Origin: Streptomyces sp. NBC_01428
Lineage (GTDB): Bacteria > Actinomycetota > Actinomycetes > Streptomycetales > Streptomycetaceae
Length of the DNA stretch: 64,000 nt
Direction of reading: 5' to 3'
Assembly: GCF_036231965.1 (NCBI RefSeq)
Contig: NZ_CP109499.1
Span: 7,192,001-7,256,000, forward strand
Below the pieces are notes generated by a model. That model was not told the DNA's origin and made no database searches. It saw nothing but the letters and a program-made list of their open reading frames with translations. Shown in pieces: positions 8,873 to 15,667 of this stretch. A program made the translations under genes and the position numbers. The first letter of the stretch is position 1; every line of letters starts with the position of its first letter.

Positions 8873-8891
8873 AAACTAGCAGTGCTAATTT
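8873..8891. promoter_or_regulatory. TetR-type operator between tetR and acyl-CoA dehydrogenase
   Basis: AAACTAGC-AGT-GCTAATTT, an 8-bp inverted repeat with one mismatch, sits in the 80-bp divergent promoter region, 18 bp from the tetR start and 45 bp from the acyl-CoA dehydrogenase start. Its AT-rich arms stand out from the GC-rich background. It matches the site at 3528-3546. Confidence 0.7.
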
Positions 8892-8935
8892 AAATGTACG
8901 GCTTTCACGGGCCGCTATCTGTGGGGTGACTCGGC

Positions 8936-10087
8936 ATGAACCTAGGTCTCAGCGAGGAGCAGACCGCCGTCCGGCAGCTCGCCAGGGACTTCGTGCAGCG
9001 CGAGATCGCCCCGCACGTCGTCGCGTGGGACCGCGCCGAGGAGGTCGACCGCTCGATCGTCAAGAAGCTCGGCGACGTCGGCTTCCTCGGCCTGACGGTC
9101 GACGAGGAGTACGGCGGCAGCGGCGGTGACCATCTCGCGTACTGCCTGGTCACCGAGGAGCTGGGGCGCGGCGACTCCTCCGTGCGCGGCATCGTCTCCG
9201 TCTCGCTCGGGCTCGTCGCCAAGACGATCGCGCACTGGGGGGACGAGGAGCAGAAGCGGCGGTGGCTGCCGGGACTCACCTCCGGCGAGTTCGTCGGCTG
9301 CTTCGGCCTCACCGAGCCGGGCACCGGTTCCGACGCCGGACAGCTGTCGACCCGGGCCGTGCGCGACGGGGACGACTACGTCATCAACGGCAGCAAGATG
9401 TTCATCACGAACGGCACCTGGGCCGACGTGGTGCTGCTGTTCGCCCGATCCACCGACGCCCCCGGCCACAAGGGCGTCTCCGCCTTCCTGGTGCCGACCG
9501 ACACCCCCGGTCTGACCCGCCGCACGATCCACGGCAAGCTCGGGCTGCGCGGCCAGGCCACCGCCGAACTCGCGTTCGAGGACGTGCGGGTGCCGGCGAG
9601 CGCCATGCTGGCGCCCGAGGGCAAGGGCTTCGCGGTCGCCATGTCGGCGCTGGCCAAGGGCCGGATGTCGGTGGCCGCGGGCTGCGTCGGGATCGCCCAG
9701 GCCGCTCTGGACGCGGCGGTGACGTACGCGACCGAGCGCGAGCAGTTCGGCAAGACCATCGCGCATCACCAGCTCGTCCAGGAACTGCTCAGCGACATCG
9801 CCGTCGACGTGGACGCGGCACGCCTGCTGACCTGGCGGGTCGCCGATCTCATCGACCGCGGGCAGCCCTTCGCGACCGAGTCCTCGAAGGCCAAGCTCTT
9901 CGCCTCCGAGGCCGCCGTGCGCGCCGCCAACAACGCCCTCCAGGTCTTCGGGGGCTACGGCTACATCGACGAGTACCCGGCGGGCAAACTCCTGCGCGAC
10001 GCCCGCGTGATGACCCTCTACGAGGGCACCAGCCAGATCCAGAAACTGGTCATCGGACGTGCTCTGACCGGAGTCTCCGCCTTCTGA
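8936..10087 (+). CDS. Acyl-CoA dehydrogenase
   Basis: A 383-residue FAD enzyme introducing the alpha-beta double bond into acyl-CoA. It shows the family pattern: FGLTEPGTGSDA (FAD and substrate binding), FITNGTWAD, GRMSVAAGCVGIAQAALD, QVFGGYGYIDEYP, and catalytic base Glu363 in YEGTSQIQ. This Glu position is that of short-chain and medium-chain enzymes. It is divergently transcribed from the TetR gene with a palindromic operator in between, so it is probably induced by its substrate or a product. Length and motifs are normal. It passes electrons to ETF in the cytoplasm. Confidence 0.93.
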   Translation: MNLGLSEEQTAVRQLARDFVQREIAPHVVAWDRAEEVDRSIVKKLGDVGFLGLTVDEEYGGSGGDHLAYCLVTEELGRGDSSVRGIVSVSLGLVAKTIAHWGDEEQKRRWLPGLTSGEFVGCFGLTEPGTGSDAGQLSTRAVRDGDDYVINGSKMFITNGTWADVVLLFARSTDAPGHKGVSAFLVPTDTPGLTRRTIHGKLGLRGQATAELAFEDVRVPASAMLAPEGKGFAVAMSALAKGRMSVAAGCVGIAQAALDAAVTYATEREQFGKTIAHHQLVQELLSDIAVDVDAARLLTWRVADLIDRGQPFATESSKAKLFASEAAVRAANNALQVFGGYGYIDEYPAGKLLRDARVMTLYEGTSQIQKLVIGRALTGVSAF

Positions 10088-10096
10088 CCCCGCCCC

Positions 10097-10126
10097 GGCC
10101 CGCCCTCGGTCCTGCGACGGCGGGCC
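10097..10126 (+). terminator. Hairpin after acyl-CoA dehydrogenase
   Basis: GGCCCGCC and GGCGGGCC form a perfect 8-bp stem around a 14-nt loop starting 10 bp after the stop codon. No T-run follows, which is usual in Streptomyces. Confidence 0.5.
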
Positions 10127-10140
10127 GTCGCCGTCCCGGG

Positions 10141-10162
10141 TCTGAGTACGCCTCTGAGTACG
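10141..10162 (+). repeat. Tandem decamer upstream of the YiaAB gene
   Basis: TCTGAGTACG occurs twice with a 2-nt spacer (period 12, close to one helical turn), 43 bp before the YiaAB start. The placement suggests a regulator site with two half-sites on one face of the DNA, or part of the promoter. No matching regulator is evident. Confidence 0.45.
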
Positions 10163-10204
10163 ACGGCGGATGTGGCCCCGGCCGCGTCCGCGGATCCTTC
10201 TCCC

Positions 10205-10459
10205 ATGAGTGAGACACCGGTCAAACAGCAGAACACCGCCGCCTTCTACGGGCAGGCCGTGGCGTCCTTCTCCGTCGCCATGGCCGCCACCGCCCTCGGC
10301 ATCTTCAAGCTCCAGGTCGACGCCTGGGTGCGGGCCTTCCTGGCCATCGCCGTCCTCTACCTCGTGACGTCCGCCTTCACCCTCGCCAAGGTCATCCGGG
10401 ACCGCCAGGACGGCCAGCGCGCGGGCGGCCGGGTGTACGACCCCTTCGAGAAGCTCTGA
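10205..10459 (+). CDS. YiaA/YiaB-family two-helix membrane protein
   Basis: A small 84-residue inner-membrane protein. Two hydrophobic helices are evident (about residues 15-35 and 40-62), separated by a short turn containing QVDAWVRAF, followed by a charged tail KVIRDRQDG. This is the YiaAB two-helix pattern as I remember it; the molecular role of that family is not established. The ATG at 10205 gives a compact protein; an upstream ATG would add a low-complexity stretch. A tandem repeat of TCTGAGTACG lies just upstream. It seems monocistronic. Confidence 0.75.
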   Translation: MSETPVKQQNTAAFYGQAVASFSVAMAATALGIFKLQVDAWVRAFLAIAVLYLVTSAFTLAKVIRDRQDGQRAGGRVYDPFEKL

Positions 10460-10488
10460 CCTCCCAGGTCCGGGACGGGGCGCAGGTA

Positions 10489-10504
10489 CTAAGCGCTCGC
10501 TCAG
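10489..10504. promoter_or_regulatory. TetR operator, tetR self-regulatory site (regulon B)
   Basis: CTAAGC-GCTC-GCTCAG is an inverted repeat with one mismatch, 50 bp before the tetR start at 10554. The perfect version, CTAAGC-GACT-GCTTAG, lies before the MaoC gene at 11795-11810. CTAAGCG-type sites are typical of fatty-acid and polyketide-type TetR regulators in actinobacteria. Confidence 0.65.
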
Positions 10505-10553
10505 GTTCGGGGGTATGGTGTTCACCCTGGCAGTGGAGAAGGGGCGAACAGCG

Positions 10554-11180
10554 ATGAGTACGGCGCAGGAGACGCCCGGCGGCGAGACACAGCCGTGGGC
10601 CGAGGTCACCCCGGACGCGGCACGGCGGCTGCTCGTCGCCGCCGTGGAGGCCTTCGCCGAGCGCGGGTACCACGCGACGACGACCCGCGACATCGCGGGC
10701 CGCGCCGGAATGAGCCCGGCCGCGCTCTACATCCACTACAAGACCAAGGAAGAGCTGCTCCACCGGATCAGCCGGATCGGCCACGACAAGGCGCTCGACA
10801 TCGTGCGCTCCGCGGCCGAGGGGCGGGGCACCGCCGCCGAACGGCTCTCCGACGCCGTGCGGTCCTTCGTGCGCTGGCACGCCGGCCAGCACACGACGGC
10901 GCGCGTCGTGCAGTACGAGCTGGACGCCCTCGGGCCCGACGCGCGCGCCGAGATCATCGCGCTGCGCCGCCAGGTGGACGCCGAGGTCCGCGGCATCATC
11001 GAGGACGGTGTCGCCGCGGGCGACTTCGACGTCCCGGACGTGCCCGGCACCACGCTCGCGGTGCTGTCCCTGTGCATCGACGTGGCGCGCTGGTTCAGCG
11101 TCGACGGGCCCCGGACACCGGACGAGGTCGGCGCGCTCTACGCCGACCTGGTCCTGCGGATGGTCGGGGCCAAGGAGTAG
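10554..11180 (+). CDS. TetR-family regulator (regulon B), FadR/KstR-like
   Basis: A 208-residue repressor with a clear N-terminal HTH (YHATTTRDIAGRAGMSPAALYIHYKTKEELL) and a C-terminal ligand domain containing RSFVRWHAGQHTTARVVQYE, typical of TetR proteins that sense acyl-CoAs. The start at 10554 is chosen over the GTG/ATG forms upstream because GGAGAAGGGG precedes it and similarity begins after it. It is convergent with the MaoC gene, and both have CTAAGC-type palindromes in their promoters, so it probably represses itself and the MaoC dehydratase. Confidence 0.88.
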   Translation: MSTAQETPGGETQPWAEVTPDAARRLLVAAVEAFAERGYHATTTRDIAGRAGMSPAALYIHYKTKEELLHRISRIGHDKALDIVRSAAEGRGTAAERLSDAVRSFVRWHAGQHTTARVVQYELDALGPDARAEIIALRRQVDAEVRGIIEDGVAAGDFDVPDVPGTTLAVLSLCIDVARWFSVDGPRTPDEVGALYADLVLRMVGAKE

Positions 11181-11209
11181 GGCCCGGCGGACGTGTGTCC
11201 ACCGGGCCC
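11180..11209 (+). terminator. Terminator hairpin after tetR (regulon B)
   Basis: GGGCCCGG-C-GGAC pairs with GTCC-A-CCGGGCCC around a GTGT loop, beginning at the last base of the tetR stop codon. It lies between convergent genes. Confidence 0.6.
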
Positions 11210-11270
11210 GAGTTCGTTCCTCCGCCCGCGGTGACCGGCACTTTCCGCGGGCCGGTCCCTTCCGGGGCGC

Positions 11271-11299
11271 GGACCGTCCTCCCGGATCCGGGACGGTCC
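11271..11299 (-). terminator. Terminator hairpin after the MaoC gene
   Basis: GGACCGTCC and GGACGGTCC form a 9-bp stem, and the enclosed CCCGGATCCGGG is itself palindromic. It lies 8 bp beyond the MaoC stop codon. Confidence 0.55.
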
Positions 11300-11306
11300 G
11301 GCGGTC

Positions 11307-11768
11307 TCAGAGGTAGTAGCGCGAGACGGACTCCGCCACGCAGACCGGCTTGTCGCCGCCCTCGCGCTCGACGGTGAACGCCACGGTCACCTGGACGCCA
11401 CCGGGCACGTCGTCCACACCGGTGATCGTCGCGGTGGAGCGCAGCCGCGAGCCGACCGGCACGGGAGCGGGGAAACGGACCTTGTTCGTCCCGTAGTTGA
11501 CGCCCATCTTCACGCCCTCGACCGCGATCAGCTGCGGGCCGAAGAGCGGCAGCAGCGACAGGGTGAGGTAGCCGTGCGCGATCGTGGTGCCGAACGGACC
11601 CGACGCGGCCTTCTCGGGGTCGATATGGATCCACTGGTGGTCGCCGGTCGCCTCCGCGAAGAGGTCGATCCGCTTCTGCTCGATCTCGACCCAGTCGGTG
11701 TATCCCAGCTGTTCGCCCACCGCGCTGCGCAGTTCGTCGACCGTCGCGAACGTCCTCGGCTCTGCCAT
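11307..11768 (-). CDS. MaoC-family dehydratase (R-specific enoyl-CoA hydratase type)
   Basis: A 153-residue single hot-dog-fold protein. It has the hydratase signature with Asp and His in ATGDHQWIHID and the central helix FGTTIAHGYLTLSLLPLF. The family hydrates trans-2-enoyl-CoA to (R)-3-hydroxyacyl-CoA, or acts on related thioesters. The ATG at 11768 follows GGGAGG at 8 nt. A perfect CTAAGC-GACT-GCTTAG palindrome lies 27 bp upstream of the start, matching the site before the convergent tetR, so it should be induced by that regulator's ligand. Length is normal for the single-domain class. Confidence 0.9.
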   Translation of the reverse strand: MAEPRTFATVDELRSAVGEQLGYTDWVEIEQKRIDLFAEATGDHQWIHIDPEKAASGPFGTTIAHGYLTLSLLPLFGPQLIAVEGVKMGVNYGTNKVRFPAPVPVGSRLRSTATITGVDDVPGGVQVTVAFTVEREGGDKPVCVAESVSRYYL

Positions 11769-11794
11769 GTCCCTGGCCTCCCGCATCTCATAGT

Positions 11795-11810
11795 CTAAGC
11801 GACTGCTTAG
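11795..11810. promoter_or_regulatory. TetR operator before the MaoC gene (regulon B)
   Basis: CTAAGC-GACT-GCTTAG is a perfect 6-bp inverted repeat 27 bp upstream of the MaoC start codon, positioned to block the promoter. It matches the site before the tetR gene at 10489-10504. Confidence 0.72.
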
Positions 11811-11874
11811 CATGCTCGGGCGGGCGGCGCATGTCAACGGACCCGGCGGGTGACGCGGTGGGTAGGTTGGGAGC

Positions 11875-12417
11875 GTGCCCCAGATCCCTGAGAAGATCCA
11901 CGAGCTGACCGTCGGCCAGTTGTCGGCCCGCAGCGGCGCCGCCGTCTCCGCCCTGCACTTCTACGAGGCGAAGGGCCTGATCAGCAGCCGCCGGACCTCG
12001 GGAAACCAACGCCGCTACCATCGCGACGCGCTCCGCCGGGTCGCCTTCGTGCGGGCCGCCCAGCGGGTCGGCATCCCGCTCGCCACCATCCGCGAGGCGC
12101 TCGCCGAACTGCCCGAGGAGCGCACCCCGACGCGGGAGGACTGGGCCCGCCTCTCCGAGGCCTGGCGCTCCGAACTCGACGAGCGCATCAAACAGCTCGG
12201 CCGGCTGCGCGACCACCTCACCGACTGCATCGGCTGCGGCTGCCTCTCGCTGGAGAACTGCGTGCTCTCCAACCCCGACGACGTCTTCGGCGAGCGCGGG
12301 ACCGGCTCGCGCCTGATGGTGGAGCGCCCCGACGGCCAGGAGGCGGTGAGGACGCGCGACCGGGCGGCGGACGGCGGGTCCGGGCAGCGGGAGGAGCCGG
12401 TGGGGGACTGCCGCTGA
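11875..12417 (+). CDS. soxR: Redox-sensing activator SoxR (MerR family, 2Fe-2S)
   Basis: A 180-residue MerR-type regulator. Residues ~10-80 form the winged HTH (LTVGQLSARSGAAVSALHFYE), followed by a dimerisation helix and the iron-sulfur cluster ligands Cys118, Cys121, Cys123 and Cys129 in CIGCGCLSLENC, which define SoxR. In Streptomyces SoxR responds to endogenous redox-active metabolites such as actinorhodin rather than superoxide. The C-terminal ~35 residues are an Arg/Gly/Glu-rich tail, as in other streptomycete SoxR proteins. It starts with GTG. The gene order next to the MaoC/TetR pair agrees with my memory of SCO1697. Confidence 0.95.
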   Translation: MPQIPEKIHELTVGQLSARSGAAVSALHFYEAKGLISSRRTSGNQRRYHRDALRRVAFVRAAQRVGIPLATIREALAELPEERTPTREDWARLSEAWRSELDERIKQLGRLRDHLTDCIGCGCLSLENCVLSNPDDVFGERGTGSRLMVERPDGQEAVRTRDRAADGGSGQREEPVGDCR

Positions 12418-12447
12418 ACGCGCGTCCCCCACCTCGGTCCGCCTCGC

Positions 12448-13515
12448 CTACTCGTACTCCGTCCCGCCCTTGCGGGTCAGGTAGGCCGGGCTGACGGCCT
12501 TCGCCACCGCCCGGCCGCCGGTCACCGGGCTGTACCGCTCGACGGCCGGGCGGATCACGACCCCCTCGCGCAGGTGCAGCCCACGGCCGGACACCGTCTC
12601 CCGGCCGGAGGCGATCTCCAGGACGCGTCCGATGGCGTACGGGCCCTCGTACAGCCGGGGTACGAGCGGGAGTTCACCGGTGAGCAGCTCCGCCGCGTCC
12701 AGCCAGCGGACCTCGCCGTCGATCTCCGCCGACACGTCGAACACGGCGTAACCGATGGCCTCGCGGCGGCCGTCGGCACCGTACGTCAGGTCCTGGACCC
12801 CCGCCCCGTACACCTCGCCGAAGATGCCGACCCGGCGCGCGCCGAGGCGTTCGGCGAGCCGGGCGGCGGCCTCCGGGACACCGTGAGCGTGTACGGCGCG
12901 CCAGTACAGGTTGCGCGGATTCTCCTTCAGGGCGAGGGACTTGGCGCCGAAGCCCTTCGAGGAGACGTGCACGCGGTCCCCGTCCGCGAGGTGGGTGAGC
13001 AGGCAGGCGGAGCCGTGCAGCTTCTCCGTCAGGACGACGGGCTCGCCCTCGGTGAAGATGTCCGGGTACCGCTGGATGTTCTCGATGTCGACCCAGGGCA
13101 GCAGACCGGGTGCCGACTCGACGTCGCCGTCCATGGTGGGCGGGATCGGGGGCACCCATTTCACGATGCCGAGCGTCTCCGCGAAGTCCGTGCCCTCCCC
13201 GGCGGCGCGCACCAGGTCCACGTCCGCCAGTGCCTTGGGACGGCACACGATGCCCTGGGACAGCTCGCCCCGCAGCCGGACCGCCCTGACCCGGTCCGCG
13301 GCGGACCCCGCGAGCCGCCCGGTCAGCCCCAGTTCCTCGATCAGGGGAGCGGGCAGCACGGACTGCTCCGGGATGTAGACGGCGTGCTCGCCGGTGCGGA
13401 ACGCGCCCTTCGCGACGACGGCCCGGTACAGGCCCACCTGGGCCAGTTCGAGCGCGTCGGCGTTCGGGTGGTCGTGCACGGTCAGCATTTCGGCGGTGAC
13501 GCGCAGCGTCGACAT
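12448..13515 (-). CDS. ATP-dependent RNA ligase, DraRnl (Rnl5)-like
   Basis: A 355-residue nucleotidyltransferase-type ligase. Lys165 in TEKLHGSA is the expected AMP-accepting lysine (motif I, KxxG). IFGEVYG is consistent with motif III/IIIa, Glu317 in EGVVIRP is motif IV, and Lys339 in KAVSPAYL is motif V. The N-terminal ~150 residues form a separate domain (ADALELAQVGLYRAVVAKG), compatible with the OB-fold of the Deinococcus enzyme DraRnl, which seals 3'-OH/5'-phosphate nicks in RNA-containing duplexes. The gene is convergent with soxR, 30 bp apart. Cellular substrate in Streptomyces is unknown; repair of damaged RNA is the likely role. Confidence 0.85.
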   Translation of the reverse strand: MSTLRVTAEMLTVHDHPNADALELAQVGLYRAVVAKGAFRTGEHAVYIPEQSVLPAPLIEELGLTGRLAGSAADRVRAVRLRGELSQGIVCRPKALADVDLVRAAGEGTDFAETLGIVKWVPPIPPTMDGDVESAPGLLPWVDIENIQRYPDIFTEGEPVVLTEKLHGSACLLTHLADGDRVHVSSKGFGAKSLALKENPRNLYWRAVHAHGVPEAAARLAERLGARRVGIFGEVYGAGVQDLTYGADGRREAIGYAVFDVSAEIDGEVRWLDAAELLTGELPLVPRLYEGPYAIGRVLEIASGRETVSGRGLHLREGVVIRPAVERYSPVTGGRAVAKAVSPAYLTRKGGTEYE

Positions 13516-13669
13516 CGGGGCTCCTCGGATCGCTCAGCCGGGTCTCATCGCCCCCAACTGTCCGCGGGGGAAAGGGCTGGAACCACCGAATTCACGGCTG
13601 CTACGGTCGACCGCCGCTCCCTTCGTGACGACCCCTCCGTCTCCCGGGCGGGCCGCGGCCGAGGGCCGC

Positions 13670-14395
13670 CTACCGTCGCACTCGGGCCGCCTCGTACTGC
13701 CGGAGCCCCTCCGCCACGAGCCGGCCGTTGGACTCCGCCCGCTCCCCGTCGGGGAGTTCGAGGGTGTCCTCCAGGCCGATCCGGGTCGCGAGCCCCAGGC
13801 GCCCCGCCAGCCGCAGCACCGGCCAGGCGCCGCCGTCCTCGCCGTGCAGCAGGACGGGCCGTTCGGGCGCGCCGAGCGTCGCGAGCAGTTCACGGGCCGA
13901 CGCCTCGGCCGTGTGCCCGGACGTGTCCGTCACCTCGGCCAGCACCCGCAGGACCCGGGGCGCGAGCGGCGACGCGGCGAACCGGGCGGCGCCGTCCGTG
14001 CCGGACCAGATCCCCGCCTCCACGCCGATCCCGCGGCCCAGGAGGGCCGCGGCGATCTCCTCGGCGCCCGGCTCGTGCCAGTTGACCGACGCGTGGTCGG
14101 GCAGCACCGTCCATGAGCGGATCCGCGCGGCGCGGTCCGCGGGGTCGGGCTCTGCCCAGGCCCCGGTGGTCACGCCGACGGTGACGCCGACCCGGGACCG
14201 GATCGCGTCGAGTGTCATCGCCAGCACCCTCGGGGACAACGTGTCCTGCCCGCACGGGGTCTTGGGATGGACATGGATGTCGCGGGCGCCGGCCGCCACC
14301 GCCTCGGCGGCCGAGCGGGCCATGGCCTCCGGGTACAGGGGCACGACGGCACCGGCGGCGGGACCGCGTGCTCCGTTCAGACAGACCTGCACCAT
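13670..14395 (-). CDS. BKACE-family (DUF849) beta-keto acid cleavage enzyme
   Basis: A 241-residue TIM-barrel-type protein. The N-terminus MVQVCLNGARGP and DIHVHPKT (zinc-binding HxH) are characteristic of the beta-keto acid cleavage enzymes, which use acetyl-CoA to split beta-keto acids such as 3-keto-5-aminohexanoate. SVNWHEPGAEE and PVLLHGEDG are further barrel-strand motifs, and GLEDTLELPDG is the usual C-terminal loop. It is shorter than the typical 270-310 residues. The ATG at 14395 was chosen because similarity starts there. The substrate class cannot be inferred from the neighbours. A cluster of CACCGGTG-like motifs lies upstream. Confidence 0.82.
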   Translation of the reverse strand: MVQVCLNGARGPAAGAVVPLYPEAMARSAAEAVAAGARDIHVHPKTPCGQDTLSPRVLAMTLDAIRSRVGVTVGVTTGAWAEPDPADRAARIRSWTVLPDHASVNWHEPGAEEIAAALLGRGIGVEAGIWSGTDGAARFAASPLAPRVLRVLAEVTDTSGHTAEASARELLATLGAPERPVLLHGEDGGAWPVLRLAGRLGLATRIGLEDTLELPDGERAESNGRLVAEGLRQYEAARVRR

Positions 14396-14779
14396 GCGTC
14401 CGATGATGCCGGACGGTACGGGCCGGCGGCGGATCGTGCGGCGGAGTCCGGTGACACCGGTGATATCCGGACACCGGTGCCCCGGGGGCACCGGGCGCCT
14501 CACCGCCGGCACCGGACACGGCGGCGCACCGGCCGACAGCACGGCCGATGTCCGCGGCGGCGGACCCGGCCGGGCGTCGTCACCGGTGAACGGTCACCGG
14601 GGTCGCGGACGATGGCGTTGTCAGGACAGGGGGGTGCCCGGGACGTGCGGCGGCCGGCTCTCCCGGCGCCGGGAACTGCGCGCCCGGCCACGGACCGTCC
14701 GCGGCCGTCGGCTCACCCGCAGTCCCCGCACCCGCCGTTCAGCCCGGCGGCGTCCCGGCCGCCCGGCCCGGCAAGGGAC
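14396..14779. other. Intergenic region with clustered CACCGGTG motifs
   Basis: This 384-bp gap carries no credible gene. It contains GACACCGGTG at 14453-14462 and again at 14470-14479 (17-bp period), the palindrome TCACCGGTGA at 14580-14589, and GGTCACCGG at 14592-14600. The cluster lies upstream of the BKACE gene (minus strand) and might be a regulator binding region. Confidence 0.4.
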
Positions 14780-15382
14780 TCACGCCGACACGAGCAGCCG
14801 GCCGCGCCGGGCGCCGGCCAGGGCTTCCGGGGTCAGGACGGGCCGGGGCACCACGATGCCGCAGCTCGTGCAGACGGGGCCCGACGAGGGTTCGTGGGCC
14901 AGGTCGTACATCCACTGGAGGTTGCCTCCGGCGCACACCGGGCACACGGCGCCCGGCTCGCGCTCCAGCGCGGCGATCAGCCGGCGCAGCACCTCGGCGA
15001 GGGATTCATGAGGGTGGACACGGGGGTTGTCGCACCAGGCGACTCCGAACCCGCCCCAGGTCAGCCGGTGCCAGTCGTCGACACTGCCCGGCCTGCGCAG
15101 CCCGTCGTGCTTCTCCTTCTTGCGACGCTGCGCGAACTCGACCTCGTAGGCGAGCCAGACGGACCGGGCCTCCTCCAGCTCTTCCAGTGCGGCCACGAGC
15201 CGCACCGGGTCGGGGGAGCGGTCCTCGGGACCGAAACCGGCCCGGGAACTCAGATGGTCCCAGGTCGCCCGATGCCCGTAGGGGGCGAACCTTTCCAGAC
15301 ACTTGCGCAGTGAGTACCGCCGCAGTGCCAGATCACACCTCGGATCTCGCACCTGTCTCGCCAGACTCCGGAAACCGGCCAT
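14780..15382 (-). CDS. Conserved actinobacterial protein with C-terminal zinc ribbon
   Basis: A 200-residue soluble protein that I cannot name. The N-terminal two thirds are helical and charged (RYSLRKCLERFAPYGHRATWDHLSSRAGF, EELEEARSVWLAYEVEFAQRRKKEK). The C-terminal part has paired cysteines, CPVC about 22 residues before CTSC, forming a probable zinc ribbon. No signal peptide or membrane segment is visible. It is divergently transcribed from the penicillin-acylase gene, 285 bp apart. It could be a nucleic-acid-binding or regulatory protein; this is a guess from the zinc ribbon only. Confidence 0.6.
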   Translation of the reverse strand: MAGFRSLARQVRDPRCDLALRRYSLRKCLERFAPYGHRATWDHLSSRAGFGPEDRSPDPVRLVAALEELEEARSVWLAYEVEFAQRRKKEKHDGLRRPGSVDDWHRLTWGGFGVAWCDNPRVHPHESLAEVLRRLIAALEREPGAVCPVCAGGNLQWMYDLAHEPSSGPVCTSCGIVVPRPVLTPEALAGARRGRLLVSA

Positions 15383-15667
15383 CGTCCTGCACCTCCGTCA
15401 CACCTGCACCTGTACTCCGGTCACTTCGGCGCCGTCTCGTACGGACGTCGCCGAATAGACGTATCGACACGCGATTCGGCTCCATCCGTTTTTCGATGAC
15501 TGCCATAAGCCACCGGCCGAGGGCCCTCGGCCTGCCTCCCGTTGCCGTCAACCGCCCGTGGGCGGCGTCCAGGGTCGCGATGAATCCTCAAAACTGACGC
15601 ATGTTCACCTTCACTCCCGGGGATACCGGCGGTAACGTCCGGCCCACCCCAGTCGGTAGGAGCTGAC

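Noticed and set aside
13516..13669. Small gene between the RNA ligase and BKACE genes
   Set aside because: No open frame with an acceptable start, ribosome-binding site and codon bias was found in the 154 bp.
15648..15662. CAGTCGGTA upstream of the acylase as a fourth regulon C site
   Set aside because: Only nine bases match one half-site and there is no inverted partner; it lies at the ribosome-binding region.
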